Below the pieces are notes generated by a model, which saw only the letters and a list, made by a program, of their open reading frames with translations, was not told the DNA's origin and did not search any database. DNA of 59,268 bases from positions 1-59,268 of the forward strand of contig NZ_BAUT01000019.1 of NCBI RefSeq assembly GCF_000513095.1. Reading direction: 5' to 3'. Below, one piece after another: positions 1-7,994 of this stretch. Position 1 is the first letter of the stretch, and each line of letters starts with the position of its first letter. The stretch is from Halalkalibacter wakoensis JCM 9140 (lineage in GTDB: Bacteria; Bacillota; Bacilli; Bacillales; Bacillaceae_D). The position numbers and the translations under genes were made by a program.

Positions 1-430
1 AATTAGATGATCATTAACTAATGATACTATCTAAGCTTTTCTCCCTATAATCATTAAACATTTTAAAAGAGAAGAGAAATAGACTGACTACAAGTCCAAC
101 AATTATATACTTTTTATTTTTCATTTAAAAACCTTACCTCTCTATTAAAAATCTCTCCTGCAAAAAGACAAACCTATTTCCATAATTGCTCCGTTAGTTA
201 AATGAATAATTTCCATACAATTACAATTATTTTAACATCTAATCTCAACAAGCGTACAAAATCATTGCGAATTTGTACGCCACTTTTAATGTCATTTGTC
301 ATTTTCTCTCCCGAAACTGAACCCGTTACTTTTACCAGTAACTTATTTATTAAACAAACGTTTGATTAAGTAAAAAGATTGCTCTTGTAAAGGGGGAAGA
401 TGCTGTAGCAATGTCATTTCTCATAGTGAA
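1..430. other. AT-rich gene-free stretch
   Basis: I see no credible coding region on either strand. The only structure is a hairpin with 9-bp arms at 252-260 (GCGTACAAA) and 272-280 (TTTGTACGC), followed by a weak T-rich tail. It could be a terminator for a gene beyond the left edge, but there is no proof of that. The nested repeat locus begins at 431. Confidence 0.5.
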
Positions 431-497
431 ATGGAGCGGAAGCCACTCGACTCCTGCGGGAAGAAGAGGGAGGCCACTGAAAAAATGCCTACCTGCC

Positions 498-608
498 GCA
501 GGGGAATGACACTCCGCTTTCCGCGGGTGCCCGGTGAGCCTCCTCGGCTATGCGGGGTCTCACACGTGGGTCACTGCTCCCGCAGGAGTCTACGTGTCAT
601 TCCCCTGC
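498..608 (-). repeat. Palindromic repeat type B, copy 1
   Basis: Perfect 15-bp arms, GCAGGGGAATGACAC (498-512) and GTGTCATTCCCCTGC (594-608), enclose a GC-rich core. Read on the minus strand, the core begins with GACTCCTGCGGGA and ends with CGCGGAAAGCG, the same boundaries as in types A and C. Copy 2 at 6286-6401 has a compensated base change in the arm. Confidence 0.8.
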
Positions 609-648
609 TAGGGTTACTTTTGTTACTTTTAATCTTCTACGATTTCTT

Positions 649-888
649 TTAACACTTTCTTTTCTCTTTAACGATGGGAATTGAGCGAATTTGTGGTTCA
701 CCTTCCACATCACAGATCACTTTTTGGAAATGCCTCGAAGGATAAACGGTAGTACGTTTTATAGGATCAAACTGAAATACAGCCAGTGATGATAAGCCTC
801 GCGCTATTTCCTATGAAACGACCAAGTACAATACCAATCTGGTCTCTAACTCATTTGCAACCTCATTAGACCTTGTTTTTTTCTGGGA
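649..888 (-). pseudogene. Decayed C-terminal gene fragment
   Basis: On the minus strand one frame reads through a protein-like sequence ending at a TAA (649-651). It is broken only by a TAG at 811-813. Recognisable stretches are NEVANELETRLVLYLVVS before the stop, then EIARGLSSLAVFQFDPIKR and VYPSRHFQKVICDVEGEPQ after it. There is no start codon; the frame runs into the type A repeat flank near 888, so the 5' part is lost. I do not recognise the family. It lies inside the insert 470-1080 and may be a former passenger or an older gene remnant. Confidence 0.4.
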
Positions 889-911
889 ATTTCTATCGCT
901 CCTCTCAAAAA

Positions 912-1026
912 GCGGACGGGATGGGGGGCCGACTCCTGCAGGAGGGAAGGGCAGGCTGAAATCCACCGGCGCAGCCGGTTAGTTCAACGCCCGCCTGCGG
1001 AAAGCGTGCCCCCCATCCCGGGAGCG
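912..1026 (+). repeat. Palindromic repeat type A, copy 1
   Basis: Arms GGGATGGGGGGC (918-929) and GCCCCCCATCCC (1008-1019) enclose a core starting GACTCCTGC and ending GCGGAAAGCG, with an inner hairpin ACCGGCGCAGCCGGTT. The 115-bp unit differs from copy 2 (6579-6693) at one position only (C956 versus T6623). Confidence 0.8.
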
Positions 1027-1232
1027 ATGGCAAAGCTCCCTTTTAAGTCCGAAGTAAACGGGCACTTTTTCAGTGACCTCAAGAAGAGGTAGGGGCTCGG
1101 CACCCTCCTTACGGGTGCGAGTGGCTGCAGCGTAATGGAACGAACTCATGAAGAGCAGCCAACCTTAAAAAACTGAGTATGTGAAAACACCAATAAAAAA
1201 AGAGCAACTCATCACAGTTGCTCCTTAAAATA

Positions 1233-1439
1233 TTATTTCAAACCTTGACTAATCTGTTGGCAAACGTCATTTTTTTGTTGTTCATTCGCATTTTTCCAAA
1301 ACACTTCCATCATAACGCCTAAGCCTGGAAGCATTTTTTCTTCTCCGCGTTGAACAGCGTCAACAATCGTTGCTTCCACTTCTTCCTGCGAATTTCCTTG
1401 AATATTTGCCATAATAGCTCCACGTAAATTAAAACTCAT
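1233..1439 (-). CDS. sspI: Small acid-soluble spore protein SspI
   Basis: This 68-residue protein has the length and sequence character of SspI (N-terminal [13 protein letters not shown]). SspI is a minor acid-soluble protein made in the forespore and found in the spore core. The start is supported by an AAGGGGTGG ribosome site about 7 bases upstream on the minus strand. It is transcribed divergently from ysgA, as in B. subtilis. A likely sigma-G promoter lies at 1479-1509. The product is a spore component with no known enzymatic activity. Confidence 0.95.
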   Translation of the reverse strand: MSFNLRGAIMANIQGNSQEEVEATIVDAVQRGEEKMLPGLGVMMEVFWKNANEQQKNDVCQQISQGLK

Positions 1440-1478
1440 GTGGTCCCACCCCTTATAAAGATAATGTGAATCTATTTG

Positions 1479-1509
1479 TAGTATGTATCAGCCTTCACTG
1501 GATTATGAC
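1479..1509 (-). promoter_or_regulatory. Candidate sigma-G promoter of sspI
   Basis: On the minus strand GTCATA (1504-1509) is followed after 18 bases by CATACTA (1479-1485). The -10 fits the sigma-G pattern CATnnTA exactly and the -35 fits loosely. Forespore expression is expected for sspI. Confidence 0.5.
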
Positions 1510-1562
1510 GAAAAAAATGGGTAAAATGGATGAAATGAGATAGAAGTAAAAAGGAGTCGAGC

Positions 1563-2316
1563 ATGAAGCGAATTGATTCAAGTAAAAATGAACATGTAAA
1601 ACGGTGGAAAAAGCTACATACCAAAAAAGGGAGAGATACGGCTGGACGTTTTCTTGTCGAAGGGTTTCATTTAGTAGAAGAAGCAATAAAGGCTGATATG
1701 ATGGTCGAGTACATTTTGATGAAAGAAGATACAGTTCTTCCGGCTACTTTATCGGTACAAAATCAAGATGTGATTATCGTAAGTGATGCTGTTATGAAGG
1801 AATTATCAGAGACAGAAACACCTCAAGGAATTGCCGCCGTCTGTGTAATTCCATCAGCACCAGAGGTTGATCAATTAACAGGCCAATATTTATTGCTTGA
1901 CCGAATTCAAGATCCAGGAAATTTAGGGACGATGATTCGTACTGCTGATGCGGCAGGTTTAACCGGTGTGGTACTCGGTGAAGGCAGTGTAGATGTCTTT
2001 AATAGCAAAGTCATAAGGGCCACACAAGGATCTATATTCCATCTTCCGTTATTAAAGGGATTTAGAACAGTGGATGGAGCGATTGAAACAATCGAATGTT
2101 CCTGTGTTTGGGACAACTTTAAACGAAGCAAGCTCATATTCAGCCATTGAACCACAAGAAACATTTGCGTTAATCATGGGGAATGAAGGAGAGGGTGTTA
2201 GCCAGAACCTTTTAGAAAAAACAGATCAAAACCTTTATATTCCTATTTACGGACAAGCCGAGTCTTTGAATGTTGCTGTTGCATCAGGAATTTTATTGTA
2301 TTATTTGCGTGGCTAA
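1563..2316 (+). CDS. ysgA: TrmH/SpoU-family RNA methyltransferase YsgA (frameshifted as sequenced)
   Basis: This is a SPOUT-fold RNA 2'-O-methyltransferase. The three SPOUT motifs are visible: QDPGNLGTMIRTADAAG, LIMGNEGEGV and YGQAESLNVAVA. The N-terminal part matches the substrate-binding domain of the family. The first two thirds are in one frame (from ATG 1563) and the C-terminal third, including the last two motifs that build the cofactor knot, is in another. The frame changes near 2061, just before LEQWMERLKQS. Either one extra T or two missing bases there restores a protein of about 250 residues, the usual family length. The ribosome site AAAAGGAG precedes the start. Confidence 0.85.
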
Positions 2317-2328
2317 GAATAAGGAAGG

Positions 2329-2357
2329 TTGCAACTATAAACTTTATTCACTATAAT
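2329..2357 (+). promoter_or_regulatory. Sigma-A promoter of pheST
   Basis: TTGCAA (2329-2334) and TATAAT (2352-2357) are separated by exactly 17 bases. It sits directly upstream of the T-box leader. Confidence 0.8.
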
Positions 2358-2359
2358 AA

Positions 2360-2630
2360 ATAAATCAATAGTATATCATTAAATGCAAAGAAAGAGAGTA
2401 GTATGCTTTAAACCGCCATTCAGGGAGAAAATGCCTTAGACTGTAAGCATTTTTATGGAAGGAAAAGCAGAATTCACTCTGGAGCAGGCACTGGACCACA
2501 ATGTTTCTTTGTGAAGGTGTTTCCGGTTTAAAGCCGTTAAAGCAATGAAGATAATGAAAGAGAGATCTTTCATTAATAAGGGTGGTACCACGAGTCTTCG
2601 TCCCTTTTGCGGGAGCGAAGGCTTTTTATT
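2360..2630 (+). ncRNA. T-box leader of pheS (Phe specifier)
   Basis: The conserved T-box sequence GGGTGGTACC is at 2580-2589. It is followed by a terminator with stem CTTCGTCCC (2596-2604) and GGGAGCGAAG (2611-2620) plus a T-run. The likely specifier is TTC (2473-2475) in the context GAA-TTC-A, a Phe codon that fits the downstream pheS. Uncharged tRNA-Phe should stabilise the antiterminator and switch on pheST. Confidence 0.9.
2596..2629 (+). terminator. T-box-controlled terminator before pheS
   Basis: A GC-rich stem at 2596-2604 and 2611-2620 is followed by GCTTTTTATT. It is mutually exclusive with the antiterminator that uses the T-box core. Confidence 0.85.
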
Positions 2631-2665
2631 TTGCAAAAATGTTTATTCTAAAGGAGGCAAATAGG

Positions 2666-3699
<1,034 letters not shown>

Positions 3700-3712
3700 A
3701 GGAGGAAGAAAA

Positions 3713-6136
3713 ATGTTAGTATCCTATAAATGGTTACAAGATTATATTAATGTGAGTGATCTTTCTGCTCGCGACATCGCAGAAAAAATGACGCGTGGTG
3801 GAATTGAAATTGATTTTGTTCATCAACTTAATAAAGGGATCACTGGAGTTGTTGTTGGGTATGTAAAGGAATGTGAACAGCATCCAAATGCAGACAAGCT
3901 AAATGTTTGTCAAGTTGATATTGGGGAAGAAGAATTAGTTCAAATTGTATGTGGAGCGAAAAATGTTGCAGCAGGACAGCACGTAGCCGTCGCTAAGGTT
4001 GGTGCTGTATTACCTGGCAACTTTAAAATTAAAAAAGCCAAGTTACGTGGAGAAGTATCACAAGGAATGATCTGTTCCTTGCAAGAGTTAGGGATCGAAA
4101 GTAAATTGGTTCAAAAGGAATTCTCTGAAGGGATCTACGTATTCCAAGATGAGGTGGAAGTTGGGAGCGATGCTCTGGCAGCACTCAATTTAGATGATGA
4201 AGTACTAGAGTTAGACTTAACGCCTAATCGTTCGGATTGCTTAAACATGCTTGGTGTTGCGTATGAAGTAGGGGCGTTGTATGAGCGAGAAGTAACGCTT
4301 CCGACAATTGAAGTCGCAACAAATGATGAACAAGCATCTGACTATATAGATGTGAAAGTGGATGCAGTGGAAGATAATCCTTATTACGGCGCAATCATTA
4401 TTAAAGATGTAAAAGTAGGAACATCGCCTCTTTGGTTGCAAAACCGCCTTATGGCAGCTGGAATCCGTCCGATCAGCAATGTTGTCGATGTAACGAACTA
4501 TGTGTTGTTAGAGTACGGTCAACCGTTACATGCTTTTGATTACGATCGTTTTGGTTCAAAAGAAGTGCTTGTTCGTCGTGCAACCGATGGTGAGAAGATT
4601 GTGACATTAGACGATCAAGAACGGACACTAACGAGTGATCATCTTGTGATTACGAACGGAAAAGAACCTGTAGCAATTGCTGGGGTCATGGGTGGTGCGA
4701 CTTCGGAAGTGCACGAAGGAACAACAACGGTTCTGTTAGAAGCTGCTTACTTTAAAGGATCAACCATTCGTAAAGCATCACGAGATCTAGGATTAAGAAG
4801 TGATGCAAGTACAAGATATGAAAAAGGAGTCGACCAAGATCGTGTTCTGGCTGCTGGTAGACGAGCAGCACAACTCATTGCTGAATTAGCTGGTGGAACG
4901 ATTGTTTCTAGGGTTGTCGAAAAAGATGTTTTATCGTACGAAATGGCGACCGTTCGTTTAGATCTTGACCGAGTAAATCGCCGATTAGGAATGAATGTAA
5001 CGATTGAAGAGGCTGCGTCGTTCATGTCACGTCTAGGATTCACCTATGAACAAGATGGCAACGTGTTAGCTGTGACGATTCCATCTCGTCGTGCAGATAT
5101 TCAAATTGAAGAAGATCTAATGGAAGAAGTAGCAAGATTATATGGCTACGATCATATTCCAACGACCCTACCGCAAGGAGCAACCACACAAGGTGCATTA
5201 ACGGATTATCAAAAGAAAAGACGTCATGTACGTCGTGTGTTAGAGAGTTCAGGACTTTCGCAAGTCATTACGTACTCGTTAACAAGTCCGGAAAAAGCAA
5301 AAGGGTTTGCATTTGAAACGAATCAAACTCCCGTACGTCTGGCTATGCCGATGAGTGAAGATCGTAGTACGATGCGTACAAGCCTCATTCCTCACTTGTT
5401 TGATGTATTAAGTTATAATGTGAATCGTAAAAATCAAAACGTTCATGTGTTTGAGATTGGTTCAATCTTTTTAACCGATGAAGAAACATTAACAAAGCAA
5501 CCAATCGAACGTGAGATGGTTGCGGGTGCATTGACTGGTGTTTGGTACGAACATAATTGGCAAGGGGAAAAGAATAAGGTTGATTTCTTTGTTGTAAAAG
5601 GAATCCTTGAAGAAATGTTTAACGCATTAGGTATTAATGAGCAAATTGTATTCGAACAAGCTACATTACCAGATCTACATCCAGGACGAACGGCTCTTGT
5701 GAAGTTAGATGGCAAGGAAATTGGATTTATCGGACAAGTTCACCCTGCTTTGCAAAAAGAAGTTGGATTGAAAGAAACGTATGTGTACGAACTTGAGCTT
5801 GAGGCTCTTTTAACACATGACACACAATCAGTTGTGTATCAACCACTTCCACGTTTCCCTGCAATGGTAAGGGATATTGCGCTTGTTGTTGATACCCATC
5901 GTTCAGCAGGAGAAGTAGAGGCCGTTATTCGTTGGGCTGGAGGAGAGTTGTTAAAAGAAGTTCGCCTCTTTGATCTATATCAAGGCGAACATATGGAAGA
6001 AGGGAAAAAATCCCTTGCCTTCTCTTTAACATATCTTGACCCAGAACGTACATTAACCGATGAAGAAGTAACAACGAAGCACAATGAAGTATTAAAAATG
6101 CTAGAAGAACATGTAGGAGCAACATTAAGAGGATAA
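3713..6136 (+). CDS. pheT: Phenylalanyl-tRNA synthetase beta subunit
   Basis: The 807-residue beta subunit of PheRS is complete and follows pheS by 13 bases in one operon. Domains in order are the tRNA-binding OB fold (about 40-150, with HPNADKLNVCQVDIG), the B3/B4 editing domain (about 210-390, which removes mischarged Tyr), B5 (about 405-480), the catalytic-like core (about 490-690) and the C-terminal ferredoxin-like anticodon-binding domain (about 713-806, QPLPRFPAMVRDIALVVD). The ribosome site GGAGG lies 7 bases upstream. It is regulated with pheS by the Phe T-box. It ends at a strong terminator (6142-6176). Confidence 0.97.
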   Translation: MLVSYKWLQDYINVSDLSARDIAEKMTRGGIEIDFVHQLNKGITGVVVGYVKECEQHPNADKLNVCQVDIGEEELVQIVCGAKNVAAGQHVAVAKVGAVLPGNFKIKKAKLRGEVSQGMICSLQELGIESKLVQKEFSEGIYVFQDEVEVGSDALAALNLDDEVLELDLTPNRSDCLNMLGVAYEVGALYEREVTLPTIEVATNDEQASDYIDVKVDAVEDNPYYGAIIIKDVKVGTSPLWLQNRLMAAGIRPISNVVDVTNYVLLEYGQPLHAFDYDRFGSKEVLVRRATDGEKIVTLDDQERTLTSDHLVITNGKEPVAIAGVMGGATSEVHEGTTTVLLEAAYFKGSTIRKASRDLGLRSDASTRYEKGVDQDRVLAAGRRAAQLIAELAGGTIVSRVVEKDVLSYEMATVRLDLDRVNRRLGMNVTIEEAASFMSRLGFTYEQDGNVLAVTIPSRRADIQIEEDLMEEVARLYGYDHIPTTLPQGATTQGALTDYQKKRRHVRRVLESSGLSQVITYSLTSPEKAKGFAFETNQTPVRLAMPMSEDRSTMRTSLIPHLFDVLSYNVNRKNQNVHVFEIGSIFLTDEETLTKQPIEREMVAGALTGVWYEHNWQGEKNKVDFFVVKGILEEMFNALGINEQIVFEQATLPDLHPGRTALVKLDGKEIGFIGQVHPALQKEVGLKETYVYELELEALLTHDTQSVVYQPLPRFPAMVRDIALVVDTHRSAGEVEAVIRWAGGELLKEVRLFDLYQGEHMEEGKKSLAFSLTYLDPERTLTDEEVTTKHNEVLKMLEEHVGATLRG

Positions 6137-6141
6137 GATCA

Positions 6142-6176
6142 AAAAAGCTGTTGAGCTCATGCTCAACAGCTTTTTA
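6142..6176 (+). terminator. Terminator after pheT
   Basis: A perfect stem GCTGTTGAGC (6147-6156) and GCTCAACAGC (6161-6170) with a 4-base loop is followed by TTTTTAT and preceded by an A-run. Confidence 0.9.
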
Positions 6177-6285
6177 TACTAAAGGCCGTTGAACATACTT
6201 TAGTATATCCACAAAGTATAATGGAGGAAAGCCACTCAACTCCAGCGGAAATAGAGGAAGGCTACAGAAAACCTGCTTAACTGCC

Positions 6286-6401
6286 GCAGGGGAATAACAC
6301 TCCGCTTTCCGCGGGTGCCCGGTGAGCCTCCTCGGCTGTCGCCTGCGGGGTCTCACACGTGGGTCACTGGTCCCGCAGGAGTCTCCGTGTTATTCCCCTG
6401 C
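6286..6401 (-). repeat. Palindromic repeat type B, copy 2
   Basis: The 15-bp arms are GCAGGGGAATAACAC (6286-6300) and GTGTTATTCCCCTGC (6387-6401). Compared with copy 1, one G-C pair (508/598) is replaced by an A-T pair (6296/6391), so pairing is kept. The core modules are the same as in copy 1. Confidence 0.8.
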
Positions 6402-6485
6402 TAGGTTACATTTATTTATCTCTTATTTGTTACTCTTTTTCATTTGAAAGCTATATTATTCCCTTGAGATTCACCGTCTATAGAC

Positions 6486-6519
6486 AAAAAGACCTTTGAG
6501 TTTTCTCAAAGGCCTTTTT
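6486..6519 (+). terminator. Terminator-like hairpin in repeat locus 2
   Basis: AAAAAGACCTTTGAG pairs with CTCAAAGGCCTTTTT around a TTTT loop (one G-G mismatch). It lies in the centre of insert copy 2 and has no gene of its own upstream, so it may be left over from a lost gene. Confidence 0.6.
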
Positions 6520-6578
6520 AAGTTTCTTTTATTTTCTTTTGATCGTTGAAAAGCAGGAAATTTCTATCGTTCAATAAA

Positions 6579-6693
6579 GCGGACGGGATGGGGGGCCGAC
6601 TCCTGCAGGAGGGAAGGGCAGGTTGAAATCCACCGGCGCAGCCGGTTAGTTCAACGCCCGCCTGCGGAAAGCGTGCCCCCCATCCCGGGAGCG
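6579..6693 (+). repeat. Palindromic repeat type A, copy 2
   Basis: Arms are GGGATGGGGGGC (6585-6596) and GCCCCCCATCCC (6675-6686). It is 114 of 115 bases identical to copy 1 (912-1026), which implies recent copying or gene conversion. Confidence 0.8.
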
Positions 6694-7031
6694 GATTCGA
6701 TGCACTTATTTACGCCACTCTCTCATTAATCACAAAGATTAGAGGACTTTTTCAGTGCCCTCATTTAGAGGTAGGGGTGAGACCCCACAGGCGCAGCCGA
6801 GGAGGATCGGCTCCTCTCCGCGGAAAGCGAGTGACTGCAGCGCAATGAAACGAACATGGCAAGAACATCTAACCTTCAAAAAAGGGACTTTTATAAAATA
6901 AACCAATAACAGACAAATAGTAACATTTTTCAATCCCTGTATTTCTTTACATGAACCTTCATGGTATGATAGAACTTGGTATTTTTGTGGATTGTATTTT
7001 GCACTTGACTAATAGATAGGAGGCTTTTTCT

Positions 7032-7306
7032 GTGGCAGATAAGAAGAAAAAGCAGCGCATTACTGTTTCAATATATGGACAACAGTATACAGTCGTCGGC
7101 GAAGAGCTCCGGCATATGTAAAAGATGTTGCCCATATAGTCGATCAAAAAATGAGAGAAATAAAAAAAGTTAATCCATATCTTGATACGACCAGGTTAGC
7201 GGTATTAACAGCAGTCAACATTGTTGATGATTATATGAAATTAAAACAGGAAAATGAAATGTTAAGCGAAAAAGTCAACAAAGATAAATCATCAGGAGGC
7301 GATTAA
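7032..7306 (+). CDS. zapA: Cell division protein ZapA (frameshifted as sequenced)
   Basis: ZapA binds FtsZ filaments and promotes Z-ring assembly. The GTG at 7032 follows AGGAGG (7019-7024). The N-terminal part ITVSIYGQQYTVVGEE is in one frame, and the rest (YVKDVAHIVDQKMREI, NPYLDTTRLAVLTAVNIVD and a C-terminal coiled coil) is in another. One base is missing between 7106 and 7107; restoring it gives about 91 residues, the usual length. The corrected gene ends 1 base before the CvpA-family gene. A TATGAT with extended TG at 6962-6970 is a possible promoter. B. subtilis has rnhC directly upstream; here that place holds repeats. Confidence 0.85.
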
Positions 7307-7307
7307 C

Positions 7308-7847
7308 ATGCTGAGCTTTCTCATTCTATTTATCTTATTTTGTAGTTTTTTTATTGGTAGAAGAAGAGGCTTTATCTTACAGCTGATTCATTTAGTGAGT
7401 TTCGTTGTTGCAATTGTAGTAGCCTATACATACTTTAGCGAATTTGCAACATACATCCGTCTGTGGATTCCTTATCCACAATTTTCATCAGACAGCACAG
7501 TCGGAATGATTATTAATACGTTTGATGCAGAAAGTGTCTATTATTCAGGAATTGCGTTTGCTATTTTATTTTTTGGAACAAAGATTGTCCTGCACTTATT
7601 AGGCTCTATGTTGGATTTTCTAGCGCATTTGCCTATTTTAAAGTCTATTAATCGCTTTTTAGGTGGGATTCTTTGTTTTGTAGAAGCGTACCTGATTTTG
7701 TTTATTTTATTAATTGTATTAGCGTTATTGCCTATTGATATGGTCCAAGATGTGATGCAACGTTCTATTGTCGTTCAAGTCATGTTAAATCATACACCTT
7801 TCCTATCAGACTGGATTAAGGAATTGTGGATTAACAACCATATCTAA
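7308..7847 (+). CDS. CvpA-family membrane protein (YshB)
   Basis: This 179-residue protein has four predicted membrane segments (about residues 1-17, 23-44, 78-101 and 126-144) and an RRRGF motif after the first, typical of the CvpA / colicin V production family. The family's biochemical role is not settled. It follows zapA by one base, so the two are translationally coupled, as in B. subtilis (yshA-yshB). It acts in the cytoplasmic membrane. A terminator-like hairpin follows. Confidence 0.85.
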   Translation: MLSFLILFILFCSFFIGRRRGFILQLIHLVSFVVAIVVAYTYFSEFATYIRLWIPYPQFSSDSTVGMIINTFDAESVYYSGIAFAILFFGTKIVLHLLGSMLDFLAHLPILKSINRFLGGILCFVEAYLILFILLIVLALLPIDMVQDVMQRSIVVQVMLNHTPFLSDWIKELWINNHI

Positions 7848-7870
7848 AGGAAGAAAAACAATCATATGAA

Positions 7871-7923
7871 GAAGAGGGTGTCTTAAAAAGGAGTATACAA
7901 CCTTTTGGGCACGCTCTTTTTTC
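7871..7923 (+). terminator. Imperfect terminator after the CvpA gene
   Basis: AGAGGGTGTC pairs imperfectly with GGGCACGCTCT, with an inner AAAAGG/CCTTTT stem, followed by TTTTTTC. Confidence 0.55.
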
Positions 7924-7938
7924 GTTAACGTACATTCG

Positions 7939-7968
7939 TTGATTTTCACTACCAACTATAGGTATGAT
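7939..7968 (+). promoter_or_regulatory. Candidate promoter of polX-mutS2
   Basis: TTGATT (7939-7944) and TATGAT (7963-7968) are separated by 18 bases, shortly upstream of polX. Confidence 0.45.
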
Positions 7969-7994
7969 GGGGATAGAAGAAAGGGACGATGAAG

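Larger units (their letters stand above)
470..1080. mobile_element. MITE-like insert with 20-bp TIRs and 9-bp TSD, copy 1
   Basis: The left terminal inverted repeat is 470-489 and the right is 1061-1080; they match at 18 of 20 positions (GAGG-C/T-CACTGAAAAA-A/G-TGCC). The direct repeat AAGAAGAGG at 461-469 and 1081-1089 is an exact 9-bp target duplication. Inside are, in order, a type B palindrome (498-608), a decayed minus-strand gene (649-888) and a type A palindrome (912-1026). No intact transposase is present, so this is a non-autonomous or decayed transposable element. I cannot assign it to an IS family without a search. Confidence 0.75.
431..1168 (+). repeat. Palindromic repeat type C, copy 1 (interrupted)
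   Basis: The left part is 431-469 and the right part about 1081-1168; together they match the uninterrupted copy at 29376-29526 read on the other strand. The ends carry complementary arms GCCACTCG (442-449) and CGAGTGGC (1118-1125). The core starts with GACTCCTGCGGGA, as in all family members here. The right part is shorter than in the other copies and looks internally deleted. A 611-bp insert (470-1080) separates the halves, and the 9 bases AAGAAGAGG occur on both sides of it. Confidence 0.75.
6258..6762. mobile_element. MITE-like insert with TIRs and imperfect 9-bp TSD, copy 2
   Basis: The right end (6744-6762) reads GAGGGCACTGAAAAAGTCC in reverse complement, nearly the same as copy 1. The left end (6258-6277) is a decayed version. 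AAATAGAGG (6249-6257) and ATTTAGAGG (6763-6771) flank it and agree at 7 of 9 positions. The inside order repeats copy 1: type B palindrome, unrelated centre with a terminator (6486-6519), type A palindrome. It has no coding capacity. Confidence 0.65.
6221..6875 (+). repeat. Palindromic repeat type C, copy 2 (interrupted)
   Basis: The left part is 6221-6257 and the right part 6763-6875. Joined, they match the intact copy at 29376-29526 (opposite strand). The right part keeps GAGACCCCACAGG, the GCCGAGGAGG module and the GCGGAAAGCGAGTG end. It is interrupted at the same internal position as copy 1. Confidence 0.75.

Noticed and set aside
431-652. 73-residue open frame across the repeat locus
   Set aside because: It lies inside palindromic repeats, with no ribosome site and no conserved product.
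2050-2075. Programmed frameshifting in ysgA or the other broken genes
   Set aside because: No slippery heptamer with a downstream structure is common to the sites, and the families are not known to use frameshifting.
6174-6356. 60-residue minus-strand open frame
   Set aside because: It is repeat sequence and a terminator, not a gene.
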